DNA of 64,000 bases from Alentia gelatinosa (GCA_950022655.1 OX465589.1:29117970-29181969), one strand, 5' to 3'; positions 48,872 through 61,273 are shown, counted from the first letter of the stretch. The notes: generated by a model from the letters alone, not told the origin. Program-made: numbers and translations.

Positions 48872-51544
48872 CTAGGATAGTCGTTCGTAAACTTGTGGAA
48901 GGGGGACCGGCGGTAAATCACCAGTTCTCCTTGGAGCGGGGGGAGCGGAAGCTCCACCCACAACAGGTGCTGACGAGACCAGTGCTGAAGCTCGTTCATG
49001 CAAACGAACAGCAGCACGCTCCATACCGACTAATGCTCGCTCCGCCGCGACGTCCGCACCGATACGTGTCCAACCAGCGTCCACTACACATGGGAAGGAC
49101 GTGGGCACTGGAGATGCTATCCCAGCCGAAAAGCGCAGCAAACGAGACATAGTGGCGCACTTGCCAGTCCCCAGGAGTTGGCGAGCCAACTTACGGGAAA
49201 CCGTCAAAGACGAGGGCAACGGCAGAGCCGTAGCAGGCCTACCTGGAGACAGGTCAGATGCATAGAGGTTACTACCCCACTGGATAGTAAGTCGAGAACG
49301 GAAGAACAATTGGTGAACCACACAATCACGAATCAGCACCTCACCCTCCGTATAGATCTGATCATACGGGAGGAGGGTTTCTCCAAGAAAGACCGTCTCC
49401 ATGATATCTGGGGCTGCTATCTGAAAATACAGCCCGTCAGTCGTGACAGTCTTATGGGAACGACGCCACTTTACCGCAAAGAAGACAACCAATGCAATCA
49501 GTATCAAGATGACAACAGAAACGGCCGAATCCTTAGCAGCAGCCGACTCACAGACAACCGGAGGAGGGCAAGTCGGGACATAGTCGATAGCCACAGCTGC
49601 CGCATGTGTAACCACCTGTGCAGCGGTCATGCCAAAAACAACACGCCGCAGATAGCACAACGCCGTGCATCCCAAACAGATAGCAAGAATGATCAGGATT
49701 ACCAGACCGATAGTGGCCCATGGGATGCCAAAAGATCTTTCCGCCTTAAGAGCCAGTTCCTCAAATGCTAATTTAGCAGAACTGTCCTCTAGACGTTTGC
49801 GGAGATCAGCCGTGTCGAACCGAGCGGGCCGACCTTCGAACGTTTCGTCCAAAAGCTCACGGAGGTCCGCTGGAATTGGTTCCATTACCACCTCTAGCTG
49901 GCTATCGTCCAATAAAGTTCTGGACCAGACATGCACGTCGAGGCTCAGTTTGAGCAAATCATTCAAGGGGTACCGAATGATACTCGACTGTTCCCTTCGC
50001 CTACACGCTTTCAAAGAATAGGGTATCCAAGCCCTAGCTGTCTGGAATGCACAATCGCAGGGAATACGTACAACCGCATAGTAATTGATGATCTGGGCAA
50101 ATGGAGGACGACTGCCACAAATCAGCTGCCCACTAGTTCTGCACTCGAAACCGTCCTCTAGATAGACAGCCAATTCTGGAAACGTAGGGTGGAACAGGTA
50201 ATCCCTATCACAGAACCCTGCGATGGCCGACACGTCATCACGCAGCAAAGCTGCGACGCAGGAAGATTCAGTGAGTCTCTTCATGTACAGCACATCCGGG
50301 CAAAGCGTCACCGTATCTCCATAACATGCAGCCCAATTAACGTCCACCATAGGGATATAGTAGGACTGACTAATTGAAACTGCCACTTCACTAGGAAGGT
50401 CACGAATCTGAACAGCATCAGGACCATCAGCGTCGCTAACATGCACTGGGACTGGGAACGAGACTACCCTATACACTCGGAACAAGTGTTCCTCAGACAC
50501 CACCGGAAAAGGGATGTTGACAATAAAATTGACACCATCACGGAAGCATGTGGGTCGAGCATTCTCATAATAGAACGTCGTAGCCTCAAATGCAACCGCA
50601 AAGCGTGGATACGATCGTTTGAAATATCTATTAGCCACCTGAACAGCACGACCCAACACACTAGAGGTGAAGATCTTAGGGGACAGGTGACCTCGACAGG
50701 TGAGATGCAATTCAGTGGCGTATGAGTCAAGGACACGAAGAAGTTCCACATAGTGCAAAGCCCTACCCATTTTAGCACGCATGGTCACTGCCAGTAGAGA
50801 CTGAAACACTCGGACGCCCTCAATTTCACCCCTAAAAATAGCAGAGGCGTTACTGAACTGATGGAGCATCTGGTCAAGAAAACCTCTTATGCCTTCAAAA
50901 GTCTCATCAATGGCACGAAACTGCTGTTCCAACCGAGTCGTTAATTCACGCTTAATATCACCAAGTTCAGTCATCATGTCAGCATGGACATCCAACCGTT
51001 TGGTGTTCATGTCTACGTCATCCGCAAGAGCTGTACCAAACAGATGATACGAAAGCTCACCAATCAGATTGAGAACAGGAATACCTCCACGAGTAACCCG
51101 ACTATGCAACCCGGAATAGTCCACAGAGACATTCCTCAAGGGTTTAACCATATCCATGAGACGCGCCCGTTCCTGAAAGAAACACTTGGCGTATGACTCA
51201 AGAATACTATCCAGCCACACATCCACAGCTTCAACTCGCTGACAGGCCAGATGGAGTGGCTTACTCCATCGAGGATCGTCATACCGATGAGCTCTGTCAT
51301 TACAAAGGTGAATAGTGGCCATCAAGGGATTAACCTTAGTGTCCTTAGGGATATGAACCCTAAAGGCCTGAACCACATGACTTGTGTCTGCCATAGAGAT
51401 AAGACGTCCAGGTTTAAAGACAACGCCATACTTCTCTCTACTAACAACACGAAGATTCTCGGGAGTAGCCATGACTGCAGAAAAACCCAAAATAAGCATA
51501 GAGGAGTATACACAGAACAAAAGAGGAACACGTATAAAAGCCAT
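48872..51544 (-). CDS. env: F-type envelope glycoprotein, full-length ORF
   Basis: 890 residues without interruption, the longest intact gene in the window. Same signal peptide, RVTR cleavage-like site, hydrophobic segment with LFGTALADDVD and two hydrophobic helices as the left copy, one residue shorter in the helical region (a 3-base in-frame deletion). The tail extends 39 residues further and is Ala/Pro-rich (APPAPRRTGDLPPVPLP), with PPxP-type motifs that could recruit cellular adaptors; that is inference. An intact env beside broken pol may reflect youth or chance, as the substitution pattern between copies is near neutral. Confidence 0.85.
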   Translation of the reverse strand: MAFIRVPLLFCVYSSMLILGFSAVMATPENLRVVSREKYGVVFKPGRLISMADTSHVVQAFRVHIPKDTKVNPLMATIHLCNDRAHRYDDPRWSKPLHLACQRVEAVDVWLDSILESYAKCFFQERARLMDMVKPLRNVSVDYSGLHSRVTRGGIPVLNLIGELSYHLFGTALADDVDMNTKRLDVHADMMTELGDIKRELTTRLEQQFRAIDETFEGIRGFLDQMLHQFSNASAIFRGEIEGVRVFQSLLAVTMRAKMGRALHYVELLRVLDSYATELHLTCRGHLSPKIFTSSVLGRAVQVANRYFKRSYPRFAVAFEATTFYYENARPTCFRDGVNFIVNIPFPVVSEEHLFRVYRVVSFPVPVHVSDADGPDAVQIRDLPSEVAVSISQSYYIPMVDVNWAACYGDTVTLCPDVLYMKRLTESSCVAALLRDDVSAIAGFCDRDYLFHPTFPELAVYLEDGFECRTSGQLICGSRPPFAQIINYYAVVRIPCDCAFQTARAWIPYSLKACRRREQSSIIRYPLNDLLKLSLDVHVWSRTLLDDSQLEVVMEPIPADLRELLDETFEGRPARFDTADLRKRLEDSSAKLAFEELALKAERSFGIPWATIGLVILIILAICLGCTALCYLRRVVFGMTAAQVVTHAAAVAIDYVPTCPPPVVCESAAAKDSAVSVVILILIALVVFFAVKWRRSHKTVTTDGLYFQIAAPDIMETVFLGETLLPYDQIYTEGEVLIRDCVVHQLFFRSRLTIQWGSNLYASDLSPGRPATALPLPSSLTVSRKLARQLLGTGKCATMSRLLRFSAGIASPVPTSFPCVVDAGWTRIGADVAAERALVGMERAAVRLHERASALVSSAPVVGGASAPPAPRRTGDLPPVPLPQVYERLS

Positions 51545-52861
51545 AATGAATTCAATTACTCAGACAGAAGAGTTTCACCGATGCTTTCCACAAAATAGTC
51601 CCAAGAACACGCCACAACCGTGGCTACATGCACTATGGCATCCAGAAGAACCGCCAAAATTTTAAGTAGAAAAACCAAAAACCAAAAATCCCCCCCCCAA
51701 AAAAATAATCAGACAGCACAAACGTGTGTCTAAACTAGCCAAATGTAACACAAGGAGCAACAAGCCCTATGTCAGAATACCTACTAATTCAGTACTGAAA
51801 AGAACCATAAGAACTAGCATGCAGCCATCTGAAATCCTAGTTTACTGGATCTCACTGCCATGAATAATTCCCACATCTAAGTGAGGATCAGAGAAAACTA
51901 TATCCAAACTTAAGACAACAATTCAAGGATATTGAACCTCGAGGTCATTGTGTTAGAATAAGTAGCAGTGAATATCAACACTACAGAAATTCCACCAAAA
52001 ACCAATGCAGCCACGCAGTAATAATCGCAGCATGCCGATAAGACAGCATGTCTAAACCATTGTGTTAGAGTAAAGCAATAAGTGAAACAACTTCTCACTT
52101 ATTCAAGAAAACAATCAATCAAAGGAAACCATCTATACATGAAATGTGGCAAGACCAGCGACAGGACTTGCTAGAAAGCAATTAGAGAAATAAATAAAAA
52201 AAAAATGAAATCAGCGTATACCGAAGGAAACACCCGTATACTATACACAAACTATATCTAAGACATAAAACCAGGTTGAAGTGATTCAGAACCCTAGTAG
52301 ACAAAGAACAGGCATTAAACCCTAAATGACATACATTACGGCTTGCTAATGCAACAGATCCATGAAATTCAAAGAAAAACAAAATATATGAACTAAGAAT
52401 AAAGCAAGTCTACGCAGAGCGCGTGGACCCAGGCGCGAGCACCCAGTCAGGGCCCCCACCCACCAGCAGGATATCAGCTGATCGGAGGGTATACACCAGG
52501 GGTCACTAGGTCACTCGGGTCACGCGGGCCGCGCCAGCTGGTGACTCCTAGACCAAAACAAAGCCAGACCAGACTGAATTCGGATAGAAAACCGAAATAT
52601 GCCTCTAAAACGCTTAAAAACGCTCCTAGAGCCTAGATAATGGCACCAGGGAGAGGAAAGGTAATTAATAAAATGAAGCTGGAGAAACTGCGTTAACCGC
52701 ACTCTTCTTAAGAGAATCGCACACACACCGTACCTAAACAGCGATATGTGCGATAAGGGCATCCACGATCACTATAAACAATATAATGCAGACGATATAC
52801 AGTACTTCATAAAGAATATGTTGGTTTTCAACATGCATCATGAGGTTAGCGTCTATATTCA
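51545..52861 (+). promoter_or_regulatory. Interval upstream of env with antisense half-sites (right copy)
   Basis: GGGTCA/AGGTCA/GGGTCA half-sites start at 52,500 with the same 2- and 3-base spacing as on the left. The downstream TATA-like element is TAGATAA here, so this promoter may be weakened. The rest of the interval holds no gene. Confidence 0.4.
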
Positions 52862-53116
52862 GTGAAAATACCATCGGAAAGCTGCTACAAAGAGGATTAT
52901 ATCACAGAATTTTTTACAAACAGAAAATCGAAAAATATGAAGTGTACCCAAAATGATTTCAATGAAGCCTGGAAACTTTTGAACCAGACATTATTCCCCA
53001 CAGTACACCATGCGTTCTCAATCAACCGAGGTCGTAAAAAGTACACTGTCCACGACGCTCCACACCGAGAGAGGCGTGAGAACGTCACCCTAGTCGGTTC
53101 TACACAGGGGCAATAA
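52862..53116 (+). CDS. Small + strand ORF (right copy)
   Basis: Identical in sequence to 12,086-12,340. 84 residues from a GTG, 59 from the ATG. Unknown function; may not be translated. Confidence 0.3.
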   Translation: MKIPSESCYKEDYITEFFTNRKSKNMKCTQNDFNEAWKLLNQTLFPTVHHAFSINRGRKKYTVHDAPHRERRENVTLVGSTQGQ

Positions 53117-53288
53117 ACATAGCTCCGGGCCTAACGATATACACAAAATTAGGAATCAACCCCTACCGACTTAATTAGCAGTGTCTTAGCGCAGACAACC
53201 AGTGGAAAGGTCACAACGCTCCTGACCAGCCTCCAAGACACATCACCAGCAACACATACAACTCAACAACTTAGACCACGTTATAGAA

Positions 53289-53864
53289 ATGGCCAACACC
53301 GTCAATTTCTACATCGCCAATTGTCAGGGGGCTGTACTCATCAGTAACGAGAGTTTGACGCCTGGGAGGGTGTCTGTCCAATTTGTGTCCGACCGGATCA
53401 ACGAACGTTGGAGTACGGCCCTGATATACACGGCCGAAAGCCACAGTACAGATATTATGGACCTGCAACGCATTGTCCAGATGGCCTTATCAAGCGGCCT
53501 GGCCGGGAACGTACACCTGCACGACGTCCCGGTATTACACCTGCCAGGAATACCTATCACTCGGGGGCCGACTCCAACTCACGCTCCAGAGGCGGTAATC
53601 CCACCCCCACAGGGCCGAGGAGGCTGTCGGGCATCTGCGGCCGCGGGCGCCCCCCCAGTGGGCCGGACCCCGGGACCCGACGAGTCCGAGGGTCTCGACG
53701 TCAGCGGGATCTGCTCCACGAAGGGCGGGCCGACGAGGTGTATGCGCCCTACGCGAGTTCGGCGGCCGGCCTACAAGAGTGTGCTCGCCCTATCATCCCC
53801 CAGCCATCACCGAGGGAAGCAGCTTTGCAGACAGAGTCACCACTCGCGCCTCCGCGGTGGCTGA
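53289..53864 (+). CDS. Antisense ORF in provirus B (right copy)
   Basis: 191 residues, same length as 12,513-13,088. Replacements cluster in the first 50 codons (Asp-to-Asn, Arg-to-Gly, Met-to-Val, Asn-to-Ser). The frame 2 ORF (53,408-53,887) and the open frame 3 are also kept, as no indel has occurred. Confidence 0.45.
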   Translation: MANTVNFYIANCQGAVLISNESLTPGRVSVQFVSDRINERWSTALIYTAESHSTDIMDLQRIVQMALSSGLAGNVHLHDVPVLHLPGIPITRGPTPTHAPEAVIPPPQGRGGCRASAAAGAPPVGRTPGPDESEGLDVSGICSTKGGPTRCMRPTRVRRPAYKSVLALSSPSHHRGKQLCRQSHHSRLRGG

Positions 53865-54199
53865 CAGGGTCCGGAGACAAAGGTTGATGAGGTTGCTAAA
53901 CGCAATGATGGTGGAGTCATCCAGTGACGAATAGCTACACGCGATTCCGGTGAGTAATCAATACTCTATATAAGTCTGATGTAGGACCTCACCAATGTCA
54001 CAGGGATGAATGTATGTTCCTTTAGCAGGCTTACGCTTAGAAATGCTTCGTGGTTCCCTAGCAAAATTGACAGTGGGTGGCATCACTATAGGCGTCATAG
54101 CAAAGGTAGGCTGCCTATAACAACCGAAACACGACCCCATAGTTAACAGAGGAACAGTTAGTTCACTTAGTCTCCAGCAGTCACTATCACAGGTCTAGT

Positions 54200-54508
54200 T
54201 CAAAAAGATGAGGATGACACCACTGAGTCAGAATAAGCACTAGTAGATGAGTCAGGACGAGCAGGCAGCATTGGTTTACCACCAATCACAATAGGGCAGT
54301 TCCCGTTGAAGCAAAGCCACCAGCAACAGTTTTCCAATGAGCGCACAAAATACCCACAAGCAGGGCACCTAAGTAACATAGGCACAGCAGGTATCCGAGT
54401 CAGCCTACCCATAAGATGGATCAAAAGTTCCATAGTAGTCGTGGGAGACCACTCGTCCATGAGTAGGGGGTTACGCTCCATTATGAGTCCATGCGAGGCC
54501 CACTCCAA
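54200..54508 (-). CDS. Small cysteine-rich ORF (right copy)
   Basis: 102 residues, identical protein to 13,424-13,732. CPAC and CCWWLC...C cluster preserved. Confidence 0.4.
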   Translation of the reverse strand: MEWASHGLIMERNPLLMDEWSPTTTMELLIHLMGRLTRIPAVPMLLRCPACGYFVRSLENCCWWLCFNGNCPIVIGGKPMLPARPDSSTSAYSDSVVSSSSF

Positions 54509-54956
54509 ACAGTAAAGTCAGTCAGAGCAGTCTCAACACTAAGAATCCCATAGGAAAACGAAATCCGCTGGAAATCTCCGAAAGTAAGCGAGCTAGCGTC
54601 TCAGAAACATCTCCAGCGAATAGCTACCTCAGAGGTGCGTGTGAGCAGTTATATCTAACTCAGAGCCACATTACCATAATCAGAAAGCCCAGGAGGGGGA
54701 ACTAGGTGGTAGCTAACCCATATACGCACCCCACTGGGGAGGGGGAAAATTTTCCAAACCTGTTGTCCAAACCGACTGACTATACGAATACGGTCAAACA
54801 CCGGGGTAAAATTAGCTTAATTCAGAATATCATCCAGTAAGGGAACAGAGCAGCCGTAGCCACCCGAAATACATCCCACATCGCACAAGGCAACTGGGAG
54901 GGAAGGTGGGAGGGAGAGGGCAGTATTCTAATACCGGACACATTCCAATCATGTGC

Positions 54957-55204
54957 ACCGGTGCCACGAGCAATTCATGGGCGGGCAGGCGGGTGAGGGA
55001 AATCCACGCGACGCTCCTCTCCAAACAAGGAGATGGAGGGGGATGGTACCGGTAACTACCAATCCCAAGAATTCGCGTATGCTAATCATCTTAACCAGGC
55101 GGATATCGCAACACCATTACATTCGAAATGGCATCGCGTCGCTGGGCGGGAGTTCGCCCTGGTCCCGACAAAACAGGTACCGGTAGCACGCATGTCCATA
55201 TAAA
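54957..55204 (+). promoter_or_regulatory. ACCGGT/GC-box/TATAAA cluster (right copy)
   Basis: First ACCGGT at 54,957-54,962, TATAAA at 55,199-55,204; the other ACCGGT and GGGCGGG motifs are kept, with a fourth ACCGGT just after the TATA box. Confidence 0.4.
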
Positions 55205-55264
55205 GGGTGTGTCCCACCGGTCGGTAGACGAAAACACACATCAGCATCTAGTCACCATCCCCTA

Positions 55265-55582
55265 TCAGAGACACAGCTGGTCATGACCCAACAAACACTG
55301 TAAGCGTACCCCGAAAGACACCACTAATGCACCACACATATCACGTCCCATATACAGACATAGACAGTCAAACGAGCCCCACGCGGTAGTCACCACGCAA
55401 ATAGCCTCGTTAGACAGCACGCCCCTGTCCAAACAGAACCGCCCCAGCTGCGGGGATGACGCCTTATCTCGGGAACGACCAGGGTGATACTCGTTAATCC
55501 GTCGGGGGGAGGCGATAAAAACCATACCGCAACCAGCTGTGCTCGTTAACCCACAATTGCGCATCAACACAGCACGGGGCAC
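55265..55582 (-). CDS. Small ORF of unknown function (right copy)
   Basis: 105 residues, counterpart of 14,489-14,806, with three replacements (Ser-to-Cys, Val-to-Ile, Arg-to-Trp). Confidence 0.25.
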   Translation of the reverse strand: MPRAVLMRNCGLTSTAGCGMVFIASPRRINEYHPGRSRDKASSPQLGRFCLDRGVLSNEAICVVTTAWGSFDCLCLYMGRDMCGALVVSFGVRLQCLLGHDQLCL

Positions 55583-56391
55583 GCATTAACGCGTCGGGGA
55601 GGGAGACACTAGACGACCATAAACACTGATAGCGGTCATCCCATCTTTCGGCTCACAGAAAAAGAAAAATCAATCAGACCGAATTTAAACTGTTAATAGA
55701 TAGAGAACTTTAGAAACAGTGTAGGAAACTCAGAAAACACCGTATCTAACCAGTAATACACCCGTCACTGAGAACTTTCGTGGCTACAAATTAAACTTAC
55801 ATCCTTTCATTCCAGATCGCCATTCTGCAGCGAGGCTGACGACATCCATCCACACGCCAGCCCATCGGAACTAGTAGTAACGTAGTGTCACATACATATA
55901 TATATCATCATAGCGTATAGTTTTAGAGGTTTCCGAAAAAAGTAAATAAATTATCAATTTAGACAACAACACAAATCCACTCATTACTTTCATAGAATAG
56001 ATCCCATATGGATAGAGATCAGGTTAAACAACCCGTGTCAATAAGGGAAGGTCTTTTCTCACCAATCAGGGCTCCTACAGCGTCAATACACTCCCACAGG
56101 GATTACCTCTACACTTGCAGGAACACCCAAACGATCGGGAACCCAAATAGAACCGAAAAACCAGAAAAATCCAAAATTTCATCTTTAAAACGCGATTTTG
56201 AGGCACTTGCGATCGTCAGAGCGATCTGAGAGTGCAATTTTCGGAATCCTGAGGTCGAAATTGACAAAAGTTAAACCGAGGTCATTTACAAGCACAAACC
56301 ATGCAGTACCAAATACTGCTCCAAATACACCATACTCCACAAATAGTCTATACTGTTAGGTATAATAGACAATAATAAAAATTACTTCAAC
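55583..56391. other. Non-coding interval before the Ngaro (right copy)
   Basis: Nothing beyond what is seen at 14,807-15,615. Confidence 0.5.
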
Positions 56392-57203
56392 ATTACCCCT
56401 ACCCTGGATAAAAGGAGAGAAGCAGGGGCTTGGGAACATAAAATTTTATTGAATTTTATATGGTAATATATGGTAAAATTTTATGCCGACCTTAATGGAC
56501 GACATATGAATATGATATTAATATGAGGATAAGTAATAAGGTAAAGGTAATTGACAAATAGAGTAACGGTCAATTATGATAAGAAAATATGATATACAAT
56601 ATAAATGTACGTGATACAATACATGGTAAATTGTATATGGTAAATAAAAATGCCCTACGTGAGTAGGAAAAGAGAAGTGAGGTTGAGGGTGGGTGGGACG
56701 AGAAAATGCTGGAGTACGTGTGTACTGCAGTAGGGCTGAAGAAGAAGTGAGACCGGGACTGGTGCCGTGGGCGCGCTCGTGACTGCGCAGTACGTGTGAG
56801 GGCCGCTAGAGGGCAGGAGGGGCGCTCATGTCACGCGAGAGGGGGGAACACCAGGGGGAGCAATGACCACCCCTGACCAACGGCCATGAGTAACCAATTA
56901 CCCCTACCCTGGATAAAAGGAGAGAAGCAGGGGCTTGGGAACATAAAATTTTATTGAATTTTATATGGTAATATATGGTAAAATTTTATGCCGACCTTAT
57001 TGGACGACATATGAATATGATATTAATATGAGGATAAGTAATAAGGTAAAGGTAATTGACAAATAGAGTAACGGTCAATTTATGATAAGAAAATATGATA
57101 TACAATATAAATGTTAATTGTACGTGATACAATACATGGTAAATTGTATATGGTAAATGAAAATGCCAAGGAGCCATTAAACGGAGAGGGTGGGAGGGAG
57201 TAA

Positions 57204-58559
57204 TTAAGAGTTTTTGTTGAGTAGGGATTGTACCAATGCACGGTTGACTGAGTCGGCGTCATTGTTCTTTATGTATGTCCTATGAGTGTTAGATTTCCAG
57301 CCGCCATACCTTTGGATGGAGAGTTCTGGCATACCGGTCTGGTATGCCTGGGTTGCTGCGGCCTTGCGAAGGCCATGCAGCGTAAAGGTAGGCGGCTGGT
57401 GAACAACTTGTAGGATGTCTTTCCACTCTTTAGTCAGGATTCTGGTCGTAACGGTCGCTCCGTGTACGTGCTGGAGGAACGGGTCCTCGGGGTTGGCCCT
57501 AGGGGACACCACCAACATCTGACGTATAGCACATACCGGGCAGAACCGCGGATCGGGTGACTCGTGCAGCATGACTGTTTTCTCCTCCCCCACGTGCTGC
57601 ATGTTTTTGGCGGCTTTGACACGGACGGTCACGCGTCGACGGCCGACCACCACATCCCGGCGCGATAGGTGTCGCGCCGCGTCGTACCTCGAGGCCGTTG
57701 GGGGCGCCACTTCGCTCTGCCTGAGTGCCGCGTAATAAATGATCGAGGACGAGGACGGCTGGGATCACGGCCAACGGCACTGGTGGTTTCACGTTGGGCT
57801 GATAGGTCTTGTTTCGCCGCATCGCCTCGAGGGCCCGCTTGATCCGGAAGTCCTCCATGGGTGCGACATCCCCGTCAGTAGCAGGTGCGACCGCACGTGT
57901 GAGAGGTGATTCGCGACCGTGGCCGCGGGGGGGCGTGGTCCGCGACGTATTCGAGGTACGCCGTGGTAAAACTCACCGTGGGCCTCTGCGGGTCCGCCCC
58001 CATCCGCCGGCAGAATGCGAGGTAGGTCGCGACGGCGCTCCACTGGTTTGCGACCGTTCCGGGGGCACGTGCCTCTGATTGTCGAGCAGATGCCCTCGTC
58101 TGGAGACAGCGTAGCGCCGGATCTGCATGTGAGACGTAGAACAGGAATAAATGCCGCGTGAGTACATGGCATAATTTCAGTGATGGAATGGAATTTGGTG
58201 AACGTGGCTGCTTTGTCAAATTCCCTTGAGGTCAGGTGGGCACGGCTGAGGGCATCCGCGACAGTGTTGAGTGCCCCCGGAAAGGTGCGTGTAGATGAAG
58301 TCGATCTGCAATTTTGCCTGGACCATCCAGGCTTGCCAGGCACACTCCGCAAGGACTGAGTTCCTCGCCCGGCCGGATGTGAGAGCCTGGCGGTGCCCAG
58401 GTTATCACAGAAGACTTCTACCCGCGTGCCTCGATCCTGGTCGGTGAGGAACGTGTTCATAGCGAATATGGTGTTAAGTGCTTCGAGCTCTGCGATAGAG
58501 TCGACGGGGTTGCTGACAGGGCACACCTGCCCGGAGTACGAGTACTTCCCGTCTGTACC
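57204..58559 (-). pseudogene. Ngaro RNase H and tyrosine recombinase (right copy, broken)
   Basis: The RNase H frame starts after the shared TGA and is open as 57,789-58,526 with a frameshift near 58,285 (an extra base in the GGAAAGGTG run). The recombinase catalytic end is 57,204-57,710, with HGLRKAAATQ, YGGWKSN and the terminal Tyr all present. It has lost three bases near 57,873 relative to the left copy. Confidence 0.82.
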
Positions 58560-60173
58560 TCAGATGCCCGAGAGGCACGCATCGACGATGAGACACTTTG
58601 TAGGCGGGCTGCGAGGGATGAGGGCGTGGCCGTTCCAGCCCTCAGCAAAGCGGAGGAACCATTGCAAGGGTTGCCACATCTCGGCGTTGATATTGATGTA
58701 GAAGCCGGACATCCTCCGTAGGGCCTCGAGCAATTTACTCACGAATGGCCGGGCCGGCCGTATGCACTTCGACACGTGAATTATTTTGCCGAGGACCGAT
58801 TGGAGTTGGCGCTTCGTGAGTGACCGTTTCGCTGATACCGCCCTCACATGCGCCCGTACGTCCAGCAGCTTGTCCTCGGGGATGGTGAGAGACATCTCCC
58901 GGGCATTGATGACAATGCCCAGCCAGGTAACGACCGGCGCCGGGGTCTGTGCCTTCTCTCGCGCTTCCGGGAGCCCGAGTTCCTTGAAAAGCTCACGGGC
59001 GATGTTAAAGTCGATGGTCGCCTTGGCCTGGCTCGGGGACAGGATGATCAGGTCGTCCAGATACATACATGCCTCGACCCCCTTCTGGCCGAGGATACCC
59101 ACGATGCAGTCTGCCACGCACTGCATGTGGTACGAGGAGGCCCGGGCACCGAACGGCATGGCCGTGTCACAGAAGTACCCGTCCTCCCATGCAAAGCATA
59201 ACAACGGCCAGTCGAGGGGGTCGCACCTGAAATTCTTATAGGCCCTGGCGATGTCGATGGTGGACATATAGCTACCGGGCCCGGAGGCCACCAGGCGGCC
59301 GACGAAGCTGTCGACGGTCGGGAGGCAGTGGTCGCGCTCCTGCCCGTAGACCGAGTTTTTGATGATGTACCCGTTTACACTTTGCTCCCTCGGGTAGGTC
59401 ATATCTGTAATGACACGCCGGTCGTTGGAGGCTCGCTTTTCCCGTGTCATTAGTGGCGACACGTGGCACCAGGGTGAGAACGGAGGTTCCTGGAATGGCC
59501 CCAGGAGATTACTGTGTCCGCGCTCCTTTCTGATAAACTCTCTGATGTGCTCTGGGTACCCCGTGGCGCTGGGATGATTGGGTACCCCACGCGTGTCGCT
59601 GGTGGGCCCGATGTACCCCAGAGGGAACCCGTAGCGCACGAAGTCCAATAGCTCACTCCTCTCCGGTACCTCACCGAGGTATCGTATCCACGCCGGCATG
59701 TTGAGGTCGGATGGAATGTCGATTCGTGCGCCCAGGGCATTGGGCAGCCCTGTTTGCCGCACCTCCGAGTAGATGTATGCGTGTCCCGGCGGCCCGGGCC
59801 CGGCGAAGTCCGGCCAATAGGCCCGCCTGTGGTCCGCAAACGCCCCGGGGTCCGTCCGGAGGCCGGGGGAGGGGACACCAGTCTCACAGAACTCCCTGAT
59901 GGCCGAGAAGTCTGGCGGGGCGACAGTGTCCAATTCCTCCCGGGGTAATTGCCGAGGCAATTGCTCGCTGTCCACGCTGTCACTGAGAATAATTGGAGTG
60001 GATTCAGTGGGCGTGTCGTAAGCATCCTGTGTGCTCGCCACGTGTCCTGCAGGAGGTGTTGTTGACATGTGGGGTGTTGCGTCATGTCCGATGCACCCTT
60101 TGACCGTTGATCCCCCCTTCCGCTGTGGTGCGTGCGTACTGGGCAGGGCGGGCGAGCGACGCGCCTCGCTCAC
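58560..60173 (-). CDS. pol: Ngaro reverse transcriptase (right copy)
   Basis: 537 residues, same frame and stop as the left copy; TIDIA, FGARASS and YLDD intact. Overlaps the end of gag in the -1 frame. Confidence 0.85.
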   Translation of the reverse strand: MSEARRSPALPSTHAPQRKGGSTVKGCIGHDATPHMSTTPPAGHVASTQDAYDTPTESTPIILSDSVDSEQLPRQLPREELDTVAPPDFSAIREFCETGVPSPGLRTDPGAFADHRRAYWPDFAGPGPPGHAYIYSEVRQTGLPNALGARIDIPSDLNMPAWIRYLGEVPERSELLDFVRYGFPLGYIGPTSDTRGVPNHPSATGYPEHIREFIRKERGHSNLLGPFQEPPFSPWCHVSPLMTREKRASNDRRVITDMTYPREQSVNGYIIKNSVYGQERDHCLPTVDSFVGRLVASGPGSYMSTIDIARAYKNFRCDPLDWPLLCFAWEDGYFCDTAMPFGARASSYHMQCVADCIVGILGQKGVEACMYLDDLIILSPSQAKATIDFNIARELFKELGLPEAREKAQTPAPVVTWLGIVINAREMSLTIPEDKLLDVRAHVRAVSAKRSLTKRQLQSVLGKIIHVSKCIRPARPFVSKLLEALRRMSGFYININAEMWQPLQWFLRFAEGWNGHALIPRSPPTKCLIVDACLSGI

Positions 60174-60199
60174 TCGCGGGGCGCGTCCGGTCCGTTTTT

Positions 60200-61273
60200 T
60201 TAGCTCTGTTGTCTGGTTTGGTGTGTCCGGCGTGGAGCGGGTGTGGGTGTAGGTAGAGTGCTGTCATACCCTACGCCGTACGACAGCTTGCGGTTACACG
60301 CGTGGATGGAGTGTGTGCACATCCTGCCCACCGAATCGCAGAATGAGCACACGTGCAACCACTTAATTCCCCGCTCCTGGTGGCCGTTGCGCTGGCGGCA
60401 CCCCCTCTCCGAGTTGTAAGCCCGGCATGGCAGCTCTTGCCCGCCGGACTTGTCTCCTCCTTGACCGAAACCGTTCCCACCCGTAGGGGTCATGGCCAGA
60501 CGAACCCGTTCATCCTGGATTTGTACATGATCCGACCAATAAATACGTCCTGCCTCCACCTGGTCAAAAATGAAGTTAGACCAACGGCGCATGCCGGCCC
60601 ACGGCCGTGACTGCGCGTCCACGGAGACCTGGTGGAGGTGGCGATACATATCCTTACGGTCGCACTCGTTGGTAGCACGGTCGTCCTCCATGAGGGCCAG
60701 GAAAGCACTGATGTACTCGAGGGGGCCCAGCGTACCCCTGACCTCGAGTTTCTGACTGAGGGTGTATATCCCCTCACGGTCCACAAACATGAACAGCTTG
60801 GAAATTAAACGAGAAGTGGTCAAATCTGAGGCCAACTTACCAGCCGTTCTATCATGACGCAGGGCCTCACGGTCGAGCTCCCTTTGTAGAAAATCCTCCG
60901 GCACGAACCGCTCCCGCAGCTGCCTCGGTGGTGGTAGCCGTGCGGTCTGCTTGTTCGCCCATTCCCTGGTCCGGGCCTCCACGGCTGTTGGTTCCGTCGG
61001 CGGCCTCGACCTCGAAGCCCTGGAGGAGGATCGTTGGCGAGACATCCTGTTGATGGCCTCCATCATGGTATCCATCTTGTTTTCGAGTGCGGTCATCCTC
61101 GAGGACTTAACGGTCGAGCCGTTGTCGGAGACCGACGCCACGTGCTCCGTACCCGTTTGCCTCGAGTCCGTCATCGTACCTTCAGAGCTTCCACCTGCGT
61201 CTGGTCCTTGGGATGGTCCAGCGACGGGTTGCTGCGGGTGTTCGGTGGACCCATGTTGTTCTCTCCTTCTCAC
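60200..61273 (-). pseudogene. gag: Ngaro gag-like protein (right copy, N-terminal shift)
   Basis: Open over 357 codons from a GTG, including the whole Cys/His cluster, so it lacks the premature stop of the left copy. A one-base loss in a G run near 61,227 puts the normal ATG (about 61,255) out of frame. Confidence 0.75.
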
